A stretch of DNA of 64,000 bases, taken from NCBI GenBank assembly GCA_905479265.1, contig CAJQLX010000022.1:1-64000 (forward strand), given 5' to 3'. Both the position numbers and the translations under genes were made by a program. This document shows, one piece after another, positions 52,171 to 63,223 of the stretch; the first letter of the stretch is position 1, and the number at the start of each line of letters is the position of its first letter. The notes below the pieces were generated by a model. The model saw nothing but the letters and a program-made list of their open reading frames with translations. It did no database searches and was not told the origin of the DNA. This DNA is from an uncultured Alphaproteobacteria bacterium. Its GTDB lineage: Bacteria > Pseudomonadota > Alphaproteobacteria > UBA7985.

Positions 52171-52268
52171 GGGCTGCGCTGTGAATTTTGGCGTCTAGGC
52201 TGGGGAAGTTTCACTTATCCCCAGCCGCCTGAATTCCCAATTCAAGGGCTTTCGCCTATAGCGGAAGC

Positions 52269-53111
52269 ATGGATAAATCCTCGCATAATGCTGAAAATGA
52301 TCCGGACTTTGAGGACGACGGTGGTGCGCCGCGTTCCAATGGTGGTCTGTTTTTAAAGCTCGAAGGCTATGAGGGGCCGATCGACCTGTTGCTTGATTTG
52401 GCACGGGATCAGAAGGTCGATCTTACTCAGATTTCCATCCTCGCTTTGGTCGATCAGTATTTGCGCTTCATGCATATGGCAAAGAAGCAGCGCTTGGACC
52501 TGGCTGCTGAATACCTCGTAATGGCGGCATGGCTGGTTTATCTGAAATCCAAAATCCTCCTGCCCTCAACGGCGGAAGAAGCGATTGCGGCGGCAGAGTC
52601 TGCTGAGGCGATTGCGTTCCGGTTGCAGCGGCTCGCAGCGATGCAAAAGGCGGCTGAAGAGGTCTTTAACCTGCCGCAACGTGGCGATCAGCGGTTCGAG
52701 CGTGGGCCGGTTTTCAAGATCAAAAACCGGGTTGAAACCCGTCTGGATGTCGAGCTTTACCACCTGCTCCGCGCCTATGCGCTGGTGCAGAATCGCCATA
52801 CGGCGGTGGATCGCGCCGTACGCAAGATCCCGGTTTATTCGCTGGAAGAAGCCGTCAAGAACCTGTCGCGCTTGGTTGGACGGCCCATCCCCAGTTGGCG
52901 CACACTTTCTTCGTTCATGCCGATCAACATCAGCTCCCCCAACAAGCGCCGCTCCGCACGCGCCTCGTTTTTCGCGGCCAGTCTGGAATTGGCCCGCCGG
53001 GGTGAGATTTCGCTGCGGCAAGAGGGTGCGTTTGGTGACATCTACTTGAAAACGCCCGAGGGCCGGGAATTCGACCTTGATGATGCGGGCGAGTGGGAGC
53101 GTGGTGAATGA
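52269..53111 (+). CDS. scpA: Segregation and condensation protein A
   Basis: LKLEGYEGPIDLLLDLARDQKVDLTQISILALVDQYL, AWLVYLKSKILLP. Confidence 0.95.
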   Translation: MDKSSHNAENDPDFEDDGGAPRSNGGLFLKLEGYEGPIDLLLDLARDQKVDLTQISILALVDQYLRFMHMAKKQRLDLAAEYLVMAAWLVYLKSKILLPSTAEEAIAAAESAEAIAFRLQRLAAMQKAAEEVFNLPQRGDQRFERGPVFKIKNRVETRLDVELYHLLRAYALVQNRHTAVDRAVRKIPVYSLEEAVKNLSRLVGRPIPSWRTLSSFMPINISSPNKRRSARASFFAASLELARRGEISLRQEGAFGDIYLKTPEGREFDLDDAGEWERGE

Positions 53112-53770
53112 CCGATTTCAACACCCTGAGACTGATTGAAGCCCTGCTGTTTGCCTCCAAGGATCCAGTGCCGGCGACCGTGCTTGCTGCGCAAATCCCA
53201 GAAGGGGAAGACGTTGGCGAGATTCTGGAAACGCTGCAATCACACTATTCCAACCGCGGAATTGTGCTGGAGAACGCGGGCAATGCTTGGGCGTTTCGGA
53301 CAGCATCAGACTTGGCCGGCGACCTCGCCATCCAGCGTGTTGCCAGTCGCCGGTTGAGCCGTGCCGCGATGGAGACGATGGCGATCATCGCCTACCACCA
53401 GCCCGTCACCCGCGCTGAGATTGAAGACATCCGCGGTGTGGCTGTTGCAAAGGGCACCGTGGATACGCTGCTTGAAGCCGGCTGGATCAAGCCGCGCGGA
53501 CGAAAGCAGACGCCGGGTCGCCCGCTGATGTGGGGCACCACAGACGCTTTTCTGGATCATTTCGGCCTGTCGACGGTGAAAGAATTGCCCGGCATGGACG
53601 AACTCAAGGCCGCCGGCTTGCTCGACAAGCGCGAAGGCCTCGCATCTCTCCCAACGTCTGAGGAAGACAATGAAGATGAAACCGAAACCGAGCTGGAAAT
53701 GGAAGACGGCGAAGAAGCGGTCGACGCAGGCACGTCGGCGGACGTCATCCAACTGGATCAAGCCCGCTGA
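53108..53770 (+). CDS. scpB: Segregation and condensation protein B
   Basis: LIEALLFASKDPVPATVLA, SRAAMETMAIIAYHQPVTRAEIEDIRGVAV. Confidence 0.95.
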   Translation: MTDFNTLRLIEALLFASKDPVPATVLAAQIPEGEDVGEILETLQSHYSNRGIVLENAGNAWAFRTASDLAGDLAIQRVASRRLSRAAMETMAIIAYHQPVTRAEIEDIRGVAVAKGTVDTLLEAGWIKPRGRKQTPGRPLMWGTTDAFLDHFGLSTVKELPGMDELKAAGLLDKREGLASLPTSEEDNEDETETELEMEDGEEAVDAGTSADVIQLDQAR

Positions 53771-54009
53771 AAAGCGTTCTGGCCAATAATATAATTTTCG
53801 CGAAAAAAGTTGTCCGTTTGCGGCTTCATTGCTAGTGCAGAAGATGCAAATTCGTTCTGAATGGCTTGACCCTTACCAAGGGTGAGGCCGGAACGGGAAT
53901 AACAACATTGTTGCTGTTGCGCGTTGTGGTTTGATGCCCCATATCAAATCAAACAGTTCAGCCTCGCGCGCACCTGAGGCGACATTAATCCACTTTTGGA
54001 GGAAATATC

Positions 54010-54270
54010 ATGGGTCTCGGTGGTCTCGGTAATCCTATCGTTCTTCTCATTCTGCTGGCTATTGTACTGCTGATTTTCGGTGGTCGCGGTCGTATCCCAA
54101 ATCTCATGGGTGACATGGCCAAGGGCATCAACGCGTTTCGTTCGGGTCTGAAAGACGACAAGAAGGGCGAAGAAGCCGAAGCAGAAGCTGACGAGCCTGC
54201 GAAGACAATCGATCACGATCAAACTGCTGAAACGGTTAAGACTGAGACCGGCAGCAAAGAGAGCGCTTAA
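54010..54270 (+). CDS. tatA: Twin-arginine translocase subunit TatA
   Basis: TM plus [27 protein letters not shown]. Confidence 0.93.
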   Translation: MGLGGLGNPIVLLILLAIVLLIFGGRGRIPNLMGDMAKGINAFRSGLKDDKKGEEAEAEADEPAKTIDHDQTAETVKTETGSKESA

Positions 54271-54321
54271 GCGCCAATCTTCGCCGTTGACGTGTTGCTT
54301 TTTCTAGCCTGAGGAACCGCT

Positions 54322-54708
54322 GTGTTTGGCCTGGGAATGACCGAAATGATCGTGATTGGCGGCATAGCGCTGCTGGTCGTTGGTCCCAAAGATCTGCCCA
54401 AGGTCTTTAAGGGCATCGCTGCGGTTATGAAGCAGATCCGCAAGCTGACGCGTGAATTCCAAGGCGTGGTCAACGACATGATCCGCGAAAGCGATCTCGA
54501 TGATCTGCGCAAAGAAGCCCAAGATCTTCGTAAAAGCATCGACCCAACCTCCGAAATTCGCGAAGCGATGCAGGAGGTTGAGGACGATGTGCGGGAGACC
54601 TCGAAGTCTGTAAATCCCAAAGACCTTTGGCAGCCTGATCCCGCGCCCATCAAACCGGCTGCGGAAAGCAAACCCGCACCAGCCCCCAAGTCTGAGGCAT
54701 CGTCCTAA
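54322..54708 (+). CDS. tatB: Twin-arginine translocase subunit TatB
   Basis: MFGLGMTEMIVIGGIALLVVGPKDLPKVFKGI. Confidence 0.95.
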   Translation: MFGLGMTEMIVIGGIALLVVGPKDLPKVFKGIAAVMKQIRKLTREFQGVVNDMIRESDLDDLRKEAQDLRKSIDPTSEIREAMQEVEDDVRETSKSVNPKDLWQPDPAPIKPAAESKPAPAPKSEASS

Positions 54709-54711
54709 CCC

Positions 54712-56007
54712 ATGAGTGACGACAAAAAGCCCGGCGGCATTTCCCGTGTCGCTTCGCAAATGCAGTCCATGTTCCGGAAGAAAGCTGAAGAAACCAAGCT
54801 GGAAACAGAAGCGGGGCAGGGGCCGAAGTACCTTTATTCGGACGTGAAAGATACGGTGATCGGGACAGAAGAAGACCCGAGCCAAGCGCCGTTGATGGAG
54901 CACCTCAAGGAACTGCGACAGCGCTTGTTCGTCTTTGTCGCTGTGTTCTTTGCGCTGACCATCGGCGCGTTCTTTCTCGCGAAGCCAATTTACCTGTGGC
55001 TGGCACGCCCGATTATTGCGGTTTTTGAGCGCAATGGTTTACCGACTGTGTTCATCGTCACCAGTCCTTTCGAGAAATTCTTCGCTGACTTCACGCTGGC
55101 ACTGTTTGTCGGATTGACGCTTACACTGCCTGTGTTGCTGTACCAAATTTGGCGGTTTATCGCGCCGGGGCTGTACAACAATGAAAAGGGCGCGATGCGG
55201 CCTTTCTTGGTGGCATCCCCAATCCTGTATTGGGTTGGTATCAGCTTCGTTTACTTCGTTGTGATGCCGATGGCGTTCAACTTCCTTATCGGCTACGCGC
55301 TGGACGGCGGCGAGTTTAACCTGTCTCGCAACGCGACTGAGTTTAACGCGGTGCTGGAAACATTCCGGACCGTGTCCGAAACCTTCTTTGCGATGAATCC
55401 GGCCGAAGTTGCCAAAGAGGAGTTCATCAAAGCCGGTGAGGACTATCGAGCCGCGCTGCGTGATATGGCCCAACTGCGCCCGCTGGATAAAGTAACCATC
55501 GACCCACAGACCAAGATTGCCGATTACCTGCGTGATTCCATGCGGATGCTGATCGGCGGCGGCCTCGGCTTCCAGCTGCCTGTGGCGCTTACGCTCATGG
55601 TGCGCTCGGGGCTGGTGTCTACGGATTTCCTCAAACGGAACCGCAAGTTTGCGGTGCTTATTCTGTTTATCCTCTCCGGTGTGCTGACCCCACCCGACAT
55701 CATCTCCCAAGCCATGCTCGGCGGTCCCATGTACCTGCTGTATGAAGTAGCGATTTTGATCGGTGGCCGTATCGAAAAGCATCAGCGGGCCAACAACCCC
55801 TATTGGGATGGCGGCGAGCCGGATTCTGACGCAGACGAAGATGACGACGGGGAAGAAAACTCGATTGGTGGCGATCAGCCAGGTCCGGACATGGACGATG
55901 ACGAGCTGTTTGCGCCTTTGGATGATGAAGAGCCTCGCATCCTGAAATCGACGCCTGAACCCTCGGGTGATGAGGGCTTTGTGAAGCCCGATCCCAACGA
56001 CGACTAG
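54712..56007 (+). CDS. tatC: Twin-arginine translocase subunit TatC
   Basis: PLMEHLKELRQRLFVF, SPFEKFFADFTLALFVG, YQIWRFIAPGLYNNEKGAMRPF; acidic C-terminal tail. Confidence 0.96.
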   Translation: MSDDKKPGGISRVASQMQSMFRKKAEETKLETEAGQGPKYLYSDVKDTVIGTEEDPSQAPLMEHLKELRQRLFVFVAVFFALTIGAFFLAKPIYLWLARPIIAVFERNGLPTVFIVTSPFEKFFADFTLALFVGLTLTLPVLLYQIWRFIAPGLYNNEKGAMRPFLVASPILYWVGISFVYFVVMPMAFNFLIGYALDGGEFNLSRNATEFNAVLETFRTVSETFFAMNPAEVAKEEFIKAGEDYRAALRDMAQLRPLDKVTIDPQTKIADYLRDSMRMLIGGGLGFQLPVALTLMVRSGLVSTDFLKRNRKFAVLILFILSGVLTPPDIISQAMLGGPMYLLYEVAILIGGRIEKHQRANNPYWDGGEPDSDADEDDDGEENSIGGDQPGPDMDDDELFAPLDDEEPRILKSTPEPSGDEGFVKPDPNDD

Positions 56008-56102
56008 CGCTCCATCGTGTGCCCCTGACAATTGGACACACCAGATCATCCGCATGAAAGTGTGTATGACGGTTGAAAGCTGCGTCTTGCGCTTCTATTT
56101 TG

Positions 56103-56129
56103 GGAATAGGACTAACGCGGTCCGATTCC
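56103..56129. promoter_or_regulatory. Imperfect palindrome, candidate Rrf2/IscR-type operator
   Basis: GGAATaGGAC-taacgcg-GTCCgATTCC immediately upstream of the Rrf2-family gene. Confidence 0.55.
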
Positions 56130-56155
56130 TGAAATGATGGAAGCGATCAAAGCTC

Positions 56156-56605
56156 ATGAAGCTGTCACGTCTAACAGATTATGCCGTGATTTTGCTGACC
56201 AAACTGTCGTTTGGTGATGGCGAGCCCGCTTCGGCTGCTCGGCTTTCTGAAGATTTGATGCTGCCACAGCCGACCGTGTCTAAGTTGCTGAAGATGCTGA
56301 CAAAGGCGAACTTGGTTGCCTCACAGCGCGGTGCGGCGGGTGGTTACTCGCTCACGCGGAACGCTGGCAAGATCAGCATCGGCGACGTGATCGCCGCCAT
56401 CGAGGGGCCGGTCGCACTGACGGCCTGCATCGATGAAAGCGAAGAAGATGTTTGCGGCGTTCAGTCGTTTTGCGGCATGCGCGGGAATTGGGTGCTGGTC
56501 AACGCTGCGGTGAATGAGGCGTTGAATAAGGTTACACTGTCGGACATGGCGCCGGCTTGGATGAACATGTTTGGACCGGTCGATCCGGTCGTTGAGAAGG
56601 CTTAA
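56156..56605 (+). CDS. Rrf2-family SUF-system regulator
   Basis: MKLSRLTDYAVILLTKLS, LPQPTVSKLLKMLTKANLVASQRGAAGGYSL; three Cys in C-terminal region. Confidence 0.94.
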   Translation: MKLSRLTDYAVILLTKLSFGDGEPASAARLSEDLMLPQPTVSKLLKMLTKANLVASQRGAAGGYSLTRNAGKISIGDVIAAIEGPVALTACIDESEEDVCGVQSFCGMRGNWVLVNAAVNEALNKVTLSDMAPAWMNMFGPVDPVVEKA

Positions 56606-56611
56606 CCGACC

Positions 56612-58077
<1,466 letters not shown>

Positions 58078-58081
<4 letters not shown>

Positions 58082-58815
58082 CGTTGCTGTCCGTCAACAT
58101 CAACAAAATTGCTCTGCTGCGGAATTCACGCGGGACAGGAACGCCGGATCTTGTCGACGGCGCCAGACTCGCGATTGCGGGTGGCGCGCAGGGGATCACG
58201 GTGCACCCCCGTGAAGACCAGCGGCACATCACGCTGGATGATGTCATCAGCATCGCGACGTTGCCGGAAATCAAATCTGGTGCCGTCGAGTACAACGTCG
58301 AAGGCGATATTCGCGACGACCTGTTCAACATGGTCCGCGTGGTAAAGCCCACGCAGTTCACCGTCGTTCCCGTGATTGCGGGTGAGGTGACATCCTCGCG
58401 CGGTTGGCGCGCGTACGACGATCACGACGGCTTGGAATACTGGGCGGCGGAAATGCGCGAAGCGGGCATTCGGACGGCGGTGTTTGTCGATCCCGACCCG
58501 GTTTCGGTCGAGCTGGCTGCGGCGTGTACCATTGAGGCTGTTGAAATCTACACCGGCGATTATGCCGCGGCGCACGAGCGGGGCGACTACGCCGAAGCGC
58601 TCGATGCCATCGAACAAGCTGCTGAAACCGCGCGAGCGCTGGGTTTGCGGCTCAACGGGGGTCACGACCTGACCATCCGAAACCTGGGGCCGCTGTGCTC
58701 ACGGGTTGAATTTGACGAGTTTTCCATTGGTCATCACATCGCGACGGACGCCCTGTTTCGCGGGCTTTCTGATGCCGTGACTGACTTTAAATCTGCAGTT
58801 CCTGAAAGGGTCTGA
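58078..58815 (+). CDS. pdxJ: Pyridoxine 5'-phosphate synthase
   Basis: [68 protein letters not shown]. Confidence 0.97.
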
Positions 58816-58823
58816 ACGAACAA

Positions 58824-59570
58824 ATGTTGGACATCAAAGGCCTTCAAGCCGGTCTCGAAGACGGCACTGAAATCCTCAAAGGCATCAACCTGAGCATTGG
58901 CGCGGGTGAAGTGCATGCGATCATGGGCCCGAACGGTTCGGGTAAATCCACCACGGCGAACATCCTGTCTGGCAAGTCCGGGTATGACGTGACCGCAGGC
59001 AGCGCGACGCTGGACGGCGCAGACTTGTTCGAGATGGAGCCAGAAGAGCGCGCCCACGCCGGTTTGTTTCAGGCGTTCCAGTACCCGGTCGAGATTCCGG
59101 GTGTACAGGCGTCTACATTCTTGCAAACGGCGGTGAACGCCAAGCGCAAGGTGGCGGGCTTGCCAGAGCTGGACGCGCTTGCCTTCGTTCGCGAGCTGCG
59201 TGCCAAGGCCAAGCAGTTGGGCATCGGCAATGACATGCTGAAGCGGGCTGTTAATGTTGGCTTTTCGGGCGGCGAGAAAAAGCGGTTCGAGACCCTGCAA
59301 ATGGCGCTGCTGGAGCCACGGCTCGCCGTGCTGGATGAGACTGATTCCGGCTTGGATGTGGACGCGTTGCGGGTCGTGGCCGAGGGCGTAAACGCCCTGC
59401 GGTCGCCGGATCGTTCCTTCCTGGTTATCACGCACTACCAGCGTTTGCTGGACTATATTGTGCCGGATTACGTGCACATTCTCAGCGATGGCAAGATCGT
59501 CAAATCTGGCGATAAATCACTGGCGCTTGAGGTTGAGCAGTCGGGCTATGCGGAGTTTGAAGCGGCATGA
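58824..59570 (+). CDS. sufC: Fe-S cluster assembly ATPase SufC
   Basis: Walker A GPNGSGKSTTANIL, signature FSGGEKKRFE, DETDSGLDVDAL. Confidence 0.98.
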   Translation: MLDIKGLQAGLEDGTEILKGINLSIGAGEVHAIMGPNGSGKSTTANILSGKSGYDVTAGSATLDGADLFEMEPEERAHAGLFQAFQYPVEIPGVQASTFLQTAVNAKRKVAGLPELDALAFVRELRAKAKQLGIGNDMLKRAVNVGFSGGEKKRFETLQMALLEPRLAVLDETDSGLDVDALRVVAEGVNALRSPDRSFLVITHYQRLLDYIVPDYVHILSDGKIVKSGDKSLALEVEQSGYAEFEAA

Positions 59571-60709
59571 CAGACGTCTTTGGCGCAGAATTTCTAGACC
59601 GGTTGCACAGCTCTGGCGCGGTGAAAAACCCCGCGCCGTTTGAGGCTTTGCGCACCACGGGCTTTCCCAATCGCCGGGTCGAGGCTTGGCGCTACACCGA
59701 TTTGGCCAGCCAGCTCTCTCAGTCGCTGACCCCTGCGGGCTTGCGAATCAATCAGGAGCAGAGCGGCCTGTTTGGGCCTAACCCATCCGCTGACGCGGTT
59801 GAAGGTGACGCCCTGAGCTTGCTGAACGCGGCTGTGGGCGGTGAGGGTTTTCTGTTTGAGGTGCCTGCGGGCGCCAAGCTCAAGCCGGTTTTCGCCCGGT
59901 TTGGCCCGATGGCGCCAAACGCGCTGGTCAACGCCACAAACCGGATTTCGGTTGGTGAAGGCGCGCAGGCTGTTTTGGTCGAGCGCTGGGGTCAAACAGA
60001 CGACAGTTGGATGAACAGCGACACGGCGATTGACGTGGCCGATGGTGGGCATCTGATCCGAGTCATCTTGGTCGAAGATGGTGGAAACGGAACGCAGACG
60101 CACCGCACATTTACCGCGCTGGGCGAAAACGCCCGCTATGATGCGCTGGTGGTGACGCTGGGCGGTGGTTTGCACCGGATTGAGCAGCACGCTGACATCA
60201 ACAAGCCCGGTGCGCACGCGGGACTGTCGGCCATTGTCCTGAAAAAGGGCAAGGAGCACAGCGATTTCGTGACAAACGTCCGTCACTTGGCCGAAGACAC
60301 AACGTCGGACCAGCAAGTGCGCACGGTGGTCGATGACGAAGCAACAGCGGTGTTCCAAGGCGGGATCAAGGTGGCGCAGGACAGTCAGCGGATTGAGGGC
60401 GACCAGCTTTCACGCGCGCTGATGCTGTCCGATCGCGCGCAGGCGTTTACCAAGCCCGAACTTGAGATTTACGCCGATGACGTAAAGTGCAGTCACGGGG
60501 CAACGGTTGGCGATTTGGACGCGGAAGCGCTGTTCTACATGCGGGCGCGCGGCATCGATGATGCGGCAGCGCGGGCGCTGCTGATCTTGGCGTTTGCCCG
60601 GGAACCGTTTGATGCGCTGGATCTGCCAGAGCAGGTTCAGACCATGCTGGATGGCAAAATTCAGGAATGGCTGGGCGTCGCCGGTCGATTTGACGAGATG
60701 GTGCTGTAA
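59567..60709 (+). CDS. sufD: Fe-S cluster assembly protein SufD
   Basis: FPNRRVEAWRYTDL, DDVKCSHGATVGDLDAEALFYMRARGID. Confidence 0.96.
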   Translation: MTDVFGAEFLDRLHSSGAVKNPAPFEALRTTGFPNRRVEAWRYTDLASQLSQSLTPAGLRINQEQSGLFGPNPSADAVEGDALSLLNAAVGGEGFLFEVPAGAKLKPVFARFGPMAPNALVNATNRISVGEGAQAVLVERWGQTDDSWMNSDTAIDVADGGHLIRVILVEDGGNGTQTHRTFTALGENARYDALVVTLGGGLHRIEQHADINKPGAHAGLSAIVLKKGKEHSDFVTNVRHLAEDTTSDQQVRTVVDDEATAVFQGGIKVAQDSQRIEGDQLSRALMLSDRAQAFTKPELEIYADDVKCSHGATVGDLDAEALFYMRARGIDDAAARALLILAFAREPFDALDLPEQVQTMLDGKIQEWLGVAGRFDEMVL

Positions 60710-61929
60710 TGGCTTACGACGTTGCCGCCATACGCGCGCAGTTCCCCACGCTGGAGCGGAAGGTGTACGGCAACAAGCCGCTGATCTTTCTCGACTCAGC
60801 CGCTTCTGCGCAAAAGCCATTGGCGGTGACGGACGCCATGACAGAGTTCATGGCAACGACCTATTCCAACGTGCATCGCGGGGTTCACGCGCTGTCCCAA
60901 GAGGCAACAGATGCGTTCGAAGCTGCGCGGGGCAAAGTCGCAACCTTCATGAATGCCGATGAGCGCGAGGTGGTGTTCACCAAAAACACGACCGAAGCGA
61001 TCAACCTTGTCGCGCAATCGTGGGGCCGGAAAAACCTCACGCGGGGGGATGAGATCCTGCTCACCGAGCTGGAACACCACGCAAATATCGTCCCTTGGCA
61101 GCTGATCGCAGAAGCGACGGGTGCGACGGTAAAGGCGGTAAGGGTTCTCGACGACGGCGCGCTGGATATGGACGACTTCCACGCTAAGCTTGGGCCACGG
61201 ACCAAGATGGTCGCGGTGGCCTATGTCTCCAACGTGCTGGGTACGGTTTTACCCGTGCATGAGATCATCGCCGCCGCGCATGCGCAAGGCGCGCTGGTGC
61301 TGCTGGACGCCTCGCAAGCCGTGACCCACAAGCGGGTGGATGTGAAGGGCCTGGACGTCGATTTCCTCGCATGGACCGGGCACAAGCTCTATGGCCCGAC
61401 CGGGATCGGTGTGTTGTTCGGCAAGTACGAACATTTGGACGCCATGCCACCGTTTTTGGGTGGGGGCGACATGATCGATACGGTCAGTTTTGAAGGCTCA
61501 ACCTACCGCGAGCCGCCCTATCGTTTTGAGGCCGGTACGCCGGCGATTGTTGAAACCATCGGGTTGGGCGCAGCGATTGATTGGGTGGAGGCTGTCGGCA
61601 TCGACAACATTGCCGCCCACGAAGACGATTTGCTCGACTATGCGATGGAGCAACTGAGCGCCACCAATGACGTGCGAATTTTCGGCACGACGGAGAGCAA
61701 AATTTCGGTTCTGGCGTTCTTGCTGGGTGATCACCACGCGCATGATGTCGGGACGATTTTGGACCGGACGGGTGTGGCGTTGCGCGTTGGCCAGCACTGT
61801 GCGGAACCGCTGCACAACCGCTTGGGCGTGCATTCTACGGCGCGTGCGTCCTTTGCCGCCTATAACTCGCGCGACGACGTCGATGGCCTGCTCGAAGGCT
61901 TGGCGGTCTGTCGGGAGCTGCTGGGGTAA
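60709..61929 (+). CDS. sufS: Cysteine desulfurase SufS
   Basis: FLDSAASAQKP, NVHRGVHALSQEAT, TGHKLYGPTGIGVLFGK, RVGQHCAEPL. Confidence 0.97.
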   Translation: MAYDVAAIRAQFPTLERKVYGNKPLIFLDSAASAQKPLAVTDAMTEFMATTYSNVHRGVHALSQEATDAFEAARGKVATFMNADEREVVFTKNTTEAINLVAQSWGRKNLTRGDEILLTELEHHANIVPWQLIAEATGATVKAVRVLDDGALDMDDFHAKLGPRTKMVAVAYVSNVLGTVLPVHEIIAAAHAQGALVLLDASQAVTHKRVDVKGLDVDFLAWTGHKLYGPTGIGVLFGKYEHLDAMPPFLGGGDMIDTVSFEGSTYREPPYRFEAGTPAIVETIGLGAAIDWVEAVGIDNIAAHEDDLLDYAMEQLSATNDVRIFGTTESKISVLAFLLGDHHAHDVGTILDRTGVALRVGQHCAEPLHNRLGVHSTARASFAAYNSRDDVDGLLEGLAVCRELLG

Positions 61930-62369
61930 TGGACGAGGAGACCCGCATCCTGTTTGAGAGCGATTTGCTTTCACTGGCCAAAGCGCGGGTAAGAGAAGGC
62001 CGGTTGGCGCACCGTTCCGGCACCGGCAAGGCCAAGAACCCATTTTGCGGGGACGAAATCGCGGTCGATCTGGATGTGGTCGATGGCGCGATGAAGACGG
62101 TGGGCTATGAGGCGAAGGCCTGTAGCCTGTGTGTCGCTTCGGCAGAAATGCTCAGTGCGTGGGTCGAGCAGCACGGCGGATCGACTAAGGATTTGGTTGC
62201 CCTCGCGGAGGCCGTGAACGGCGTTCTGCAGGGGCAAGACGCGCCGGCTGGATTTGAGGCGCTGGCATCAGTTGCGCCGTTTCGGGCGCGGCATAAATGC
62301 GTAACCTTGCCCTTTGATGCGGCGCAAAAGGCTGCAGCGGCGACGGCGGCGGAGGAGATCGAGACGTGA
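61929..62369 (+). CDS. SufU/NifU-N-like iron-sulfur scaffold protein
   Basis: NPFCGDEI, ACSLCVASAEML, RHKCVTL cysteine pattern. Confidence 0.85.
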   Translation: MDEETRILFESDLLSLAKARVREGRLAHRSGTGKAKNPFCGDEIAVDLDVVDGAMKTVGYEAKACSLCVASAEMLSAWVEQHGGSTKDLVALAEAVNGVLQGQDAPAGFEALASVAPFRARHKCVTLPFDAAQKAAAATAAEEIET

Positions 62370-62809
62370 TCAAAGACGGGAAGACACTGGCTGACTTCAT
62401 GCCCAACCCCGGCGTCACCATGGACCCCGCGAAGGGTGTCCGCGTGCGCCGCGAAGGGACGACATTTGTGGCTGAGGCTGGCGCATCTTTGGCACCGGGT
62501 GCAGCGCAGGCGTCCGAAGCCGCGATGATCGAGGCGATGCAGACCGTCCACGACCCCGAAATTCCGATTAATATCTATGACCTCGGCCTGATTTACCGGC
62601 TGGACCAAAATACAGACAATGGCGATGTTGACGTGGACATGACACTGACGGCGCCCGGTTGTCCGGTTGCGGGGGAAATGCCCGGCCATGTCGCGGCTGC
62701 TTTAGCGGGTGTTGATGGGGTTGGTGTGGCCACCGTTCGGCTGGTTTGGGAGCCGACTTGGACCCCGGATAAGGCCAGCGAAGACGCGCAATTGGTCCTT
62801 GGGCTGTAG
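62366..62809 (+). CDS. sufT: SufT-like (DUF59/MIP18) Fe-S assembly protein
   Basis: VHDPEIPINIYDLGLIYRL, MTLTAPGCPVAGEMPGHV. Confidence 0.9.
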   Translation: MIKDGKTLADFMPNPGVTMDPAKGVRVRREGTTFVAEAGASLAPGAAQASEAAMIEAMQTVHDPEIPINIYDLGLIYRLDQNTDNGDVDVDMTLTAPGCPVAGEMPGHVAAALAGVDGVGVATVRLVWEPTWTPDKASEDAQLVLGL

Positions 62810-62884
62810 CAGGGGCTTTGCGAAGTCCAGAATTCGTGCCTATATTTGATAACTGACGACCACTGAACGAATTGAGTTCCCGCC

Positions 62885-63223
62885 ATGATGCAGAACGTTC
62901 TGAACCTGACCGATACAGCCGCAAACCGCGTGAAGTCGCTCATCGCCAAATCTGGAGATGACTCGGTGCAAGGGCTGCGTGTGGGTGTGAAGCAGGGGGG
63001 ATGCTCGGGGATGGAGTACTTTGTTGAGTACGCATCCGAGAAGTCAGCGATGGAAGAAGAAGTGCTGGACAAGGGTGTCCGCATCTTCATCGAACCCGCA
63101 GCGTTTATGTTCCTGCTGGGTTCGACGATGGACTATCACGAAGACCGTCTTACGTCGGGATTCACGTTTGAGAATCCCAACGAAAAAGCCAAGTGTGGCT
63201 GTGGTCAGTCGGTCGCCTTCTGA
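62885..63223 (+). CDS. sufA: A-type Fe-S carrier (SufA/IscA-like)
   Basis: LRVGVKQGGCSGMEYFVEYA, NPNEKAKCGCGQSVAF. Confidence 0.92.
   Translation: MMQNVLNLTDTAANRVKSLIAKSGDDSVQGLRVGVKQGGCSGMEYFVEYASEKSAMEEEVLDKGVRIFIEPAAFMFLLGSTMDYHEDRLTSGFTFENPNEKAKCGCGQSVAF

Noticed and set aside
55039-56055. 338-aa minus-strand ORF opposite tatC
   Set aside because: Antisense shadow; low-complexity His/Arg/Gln-rich translation
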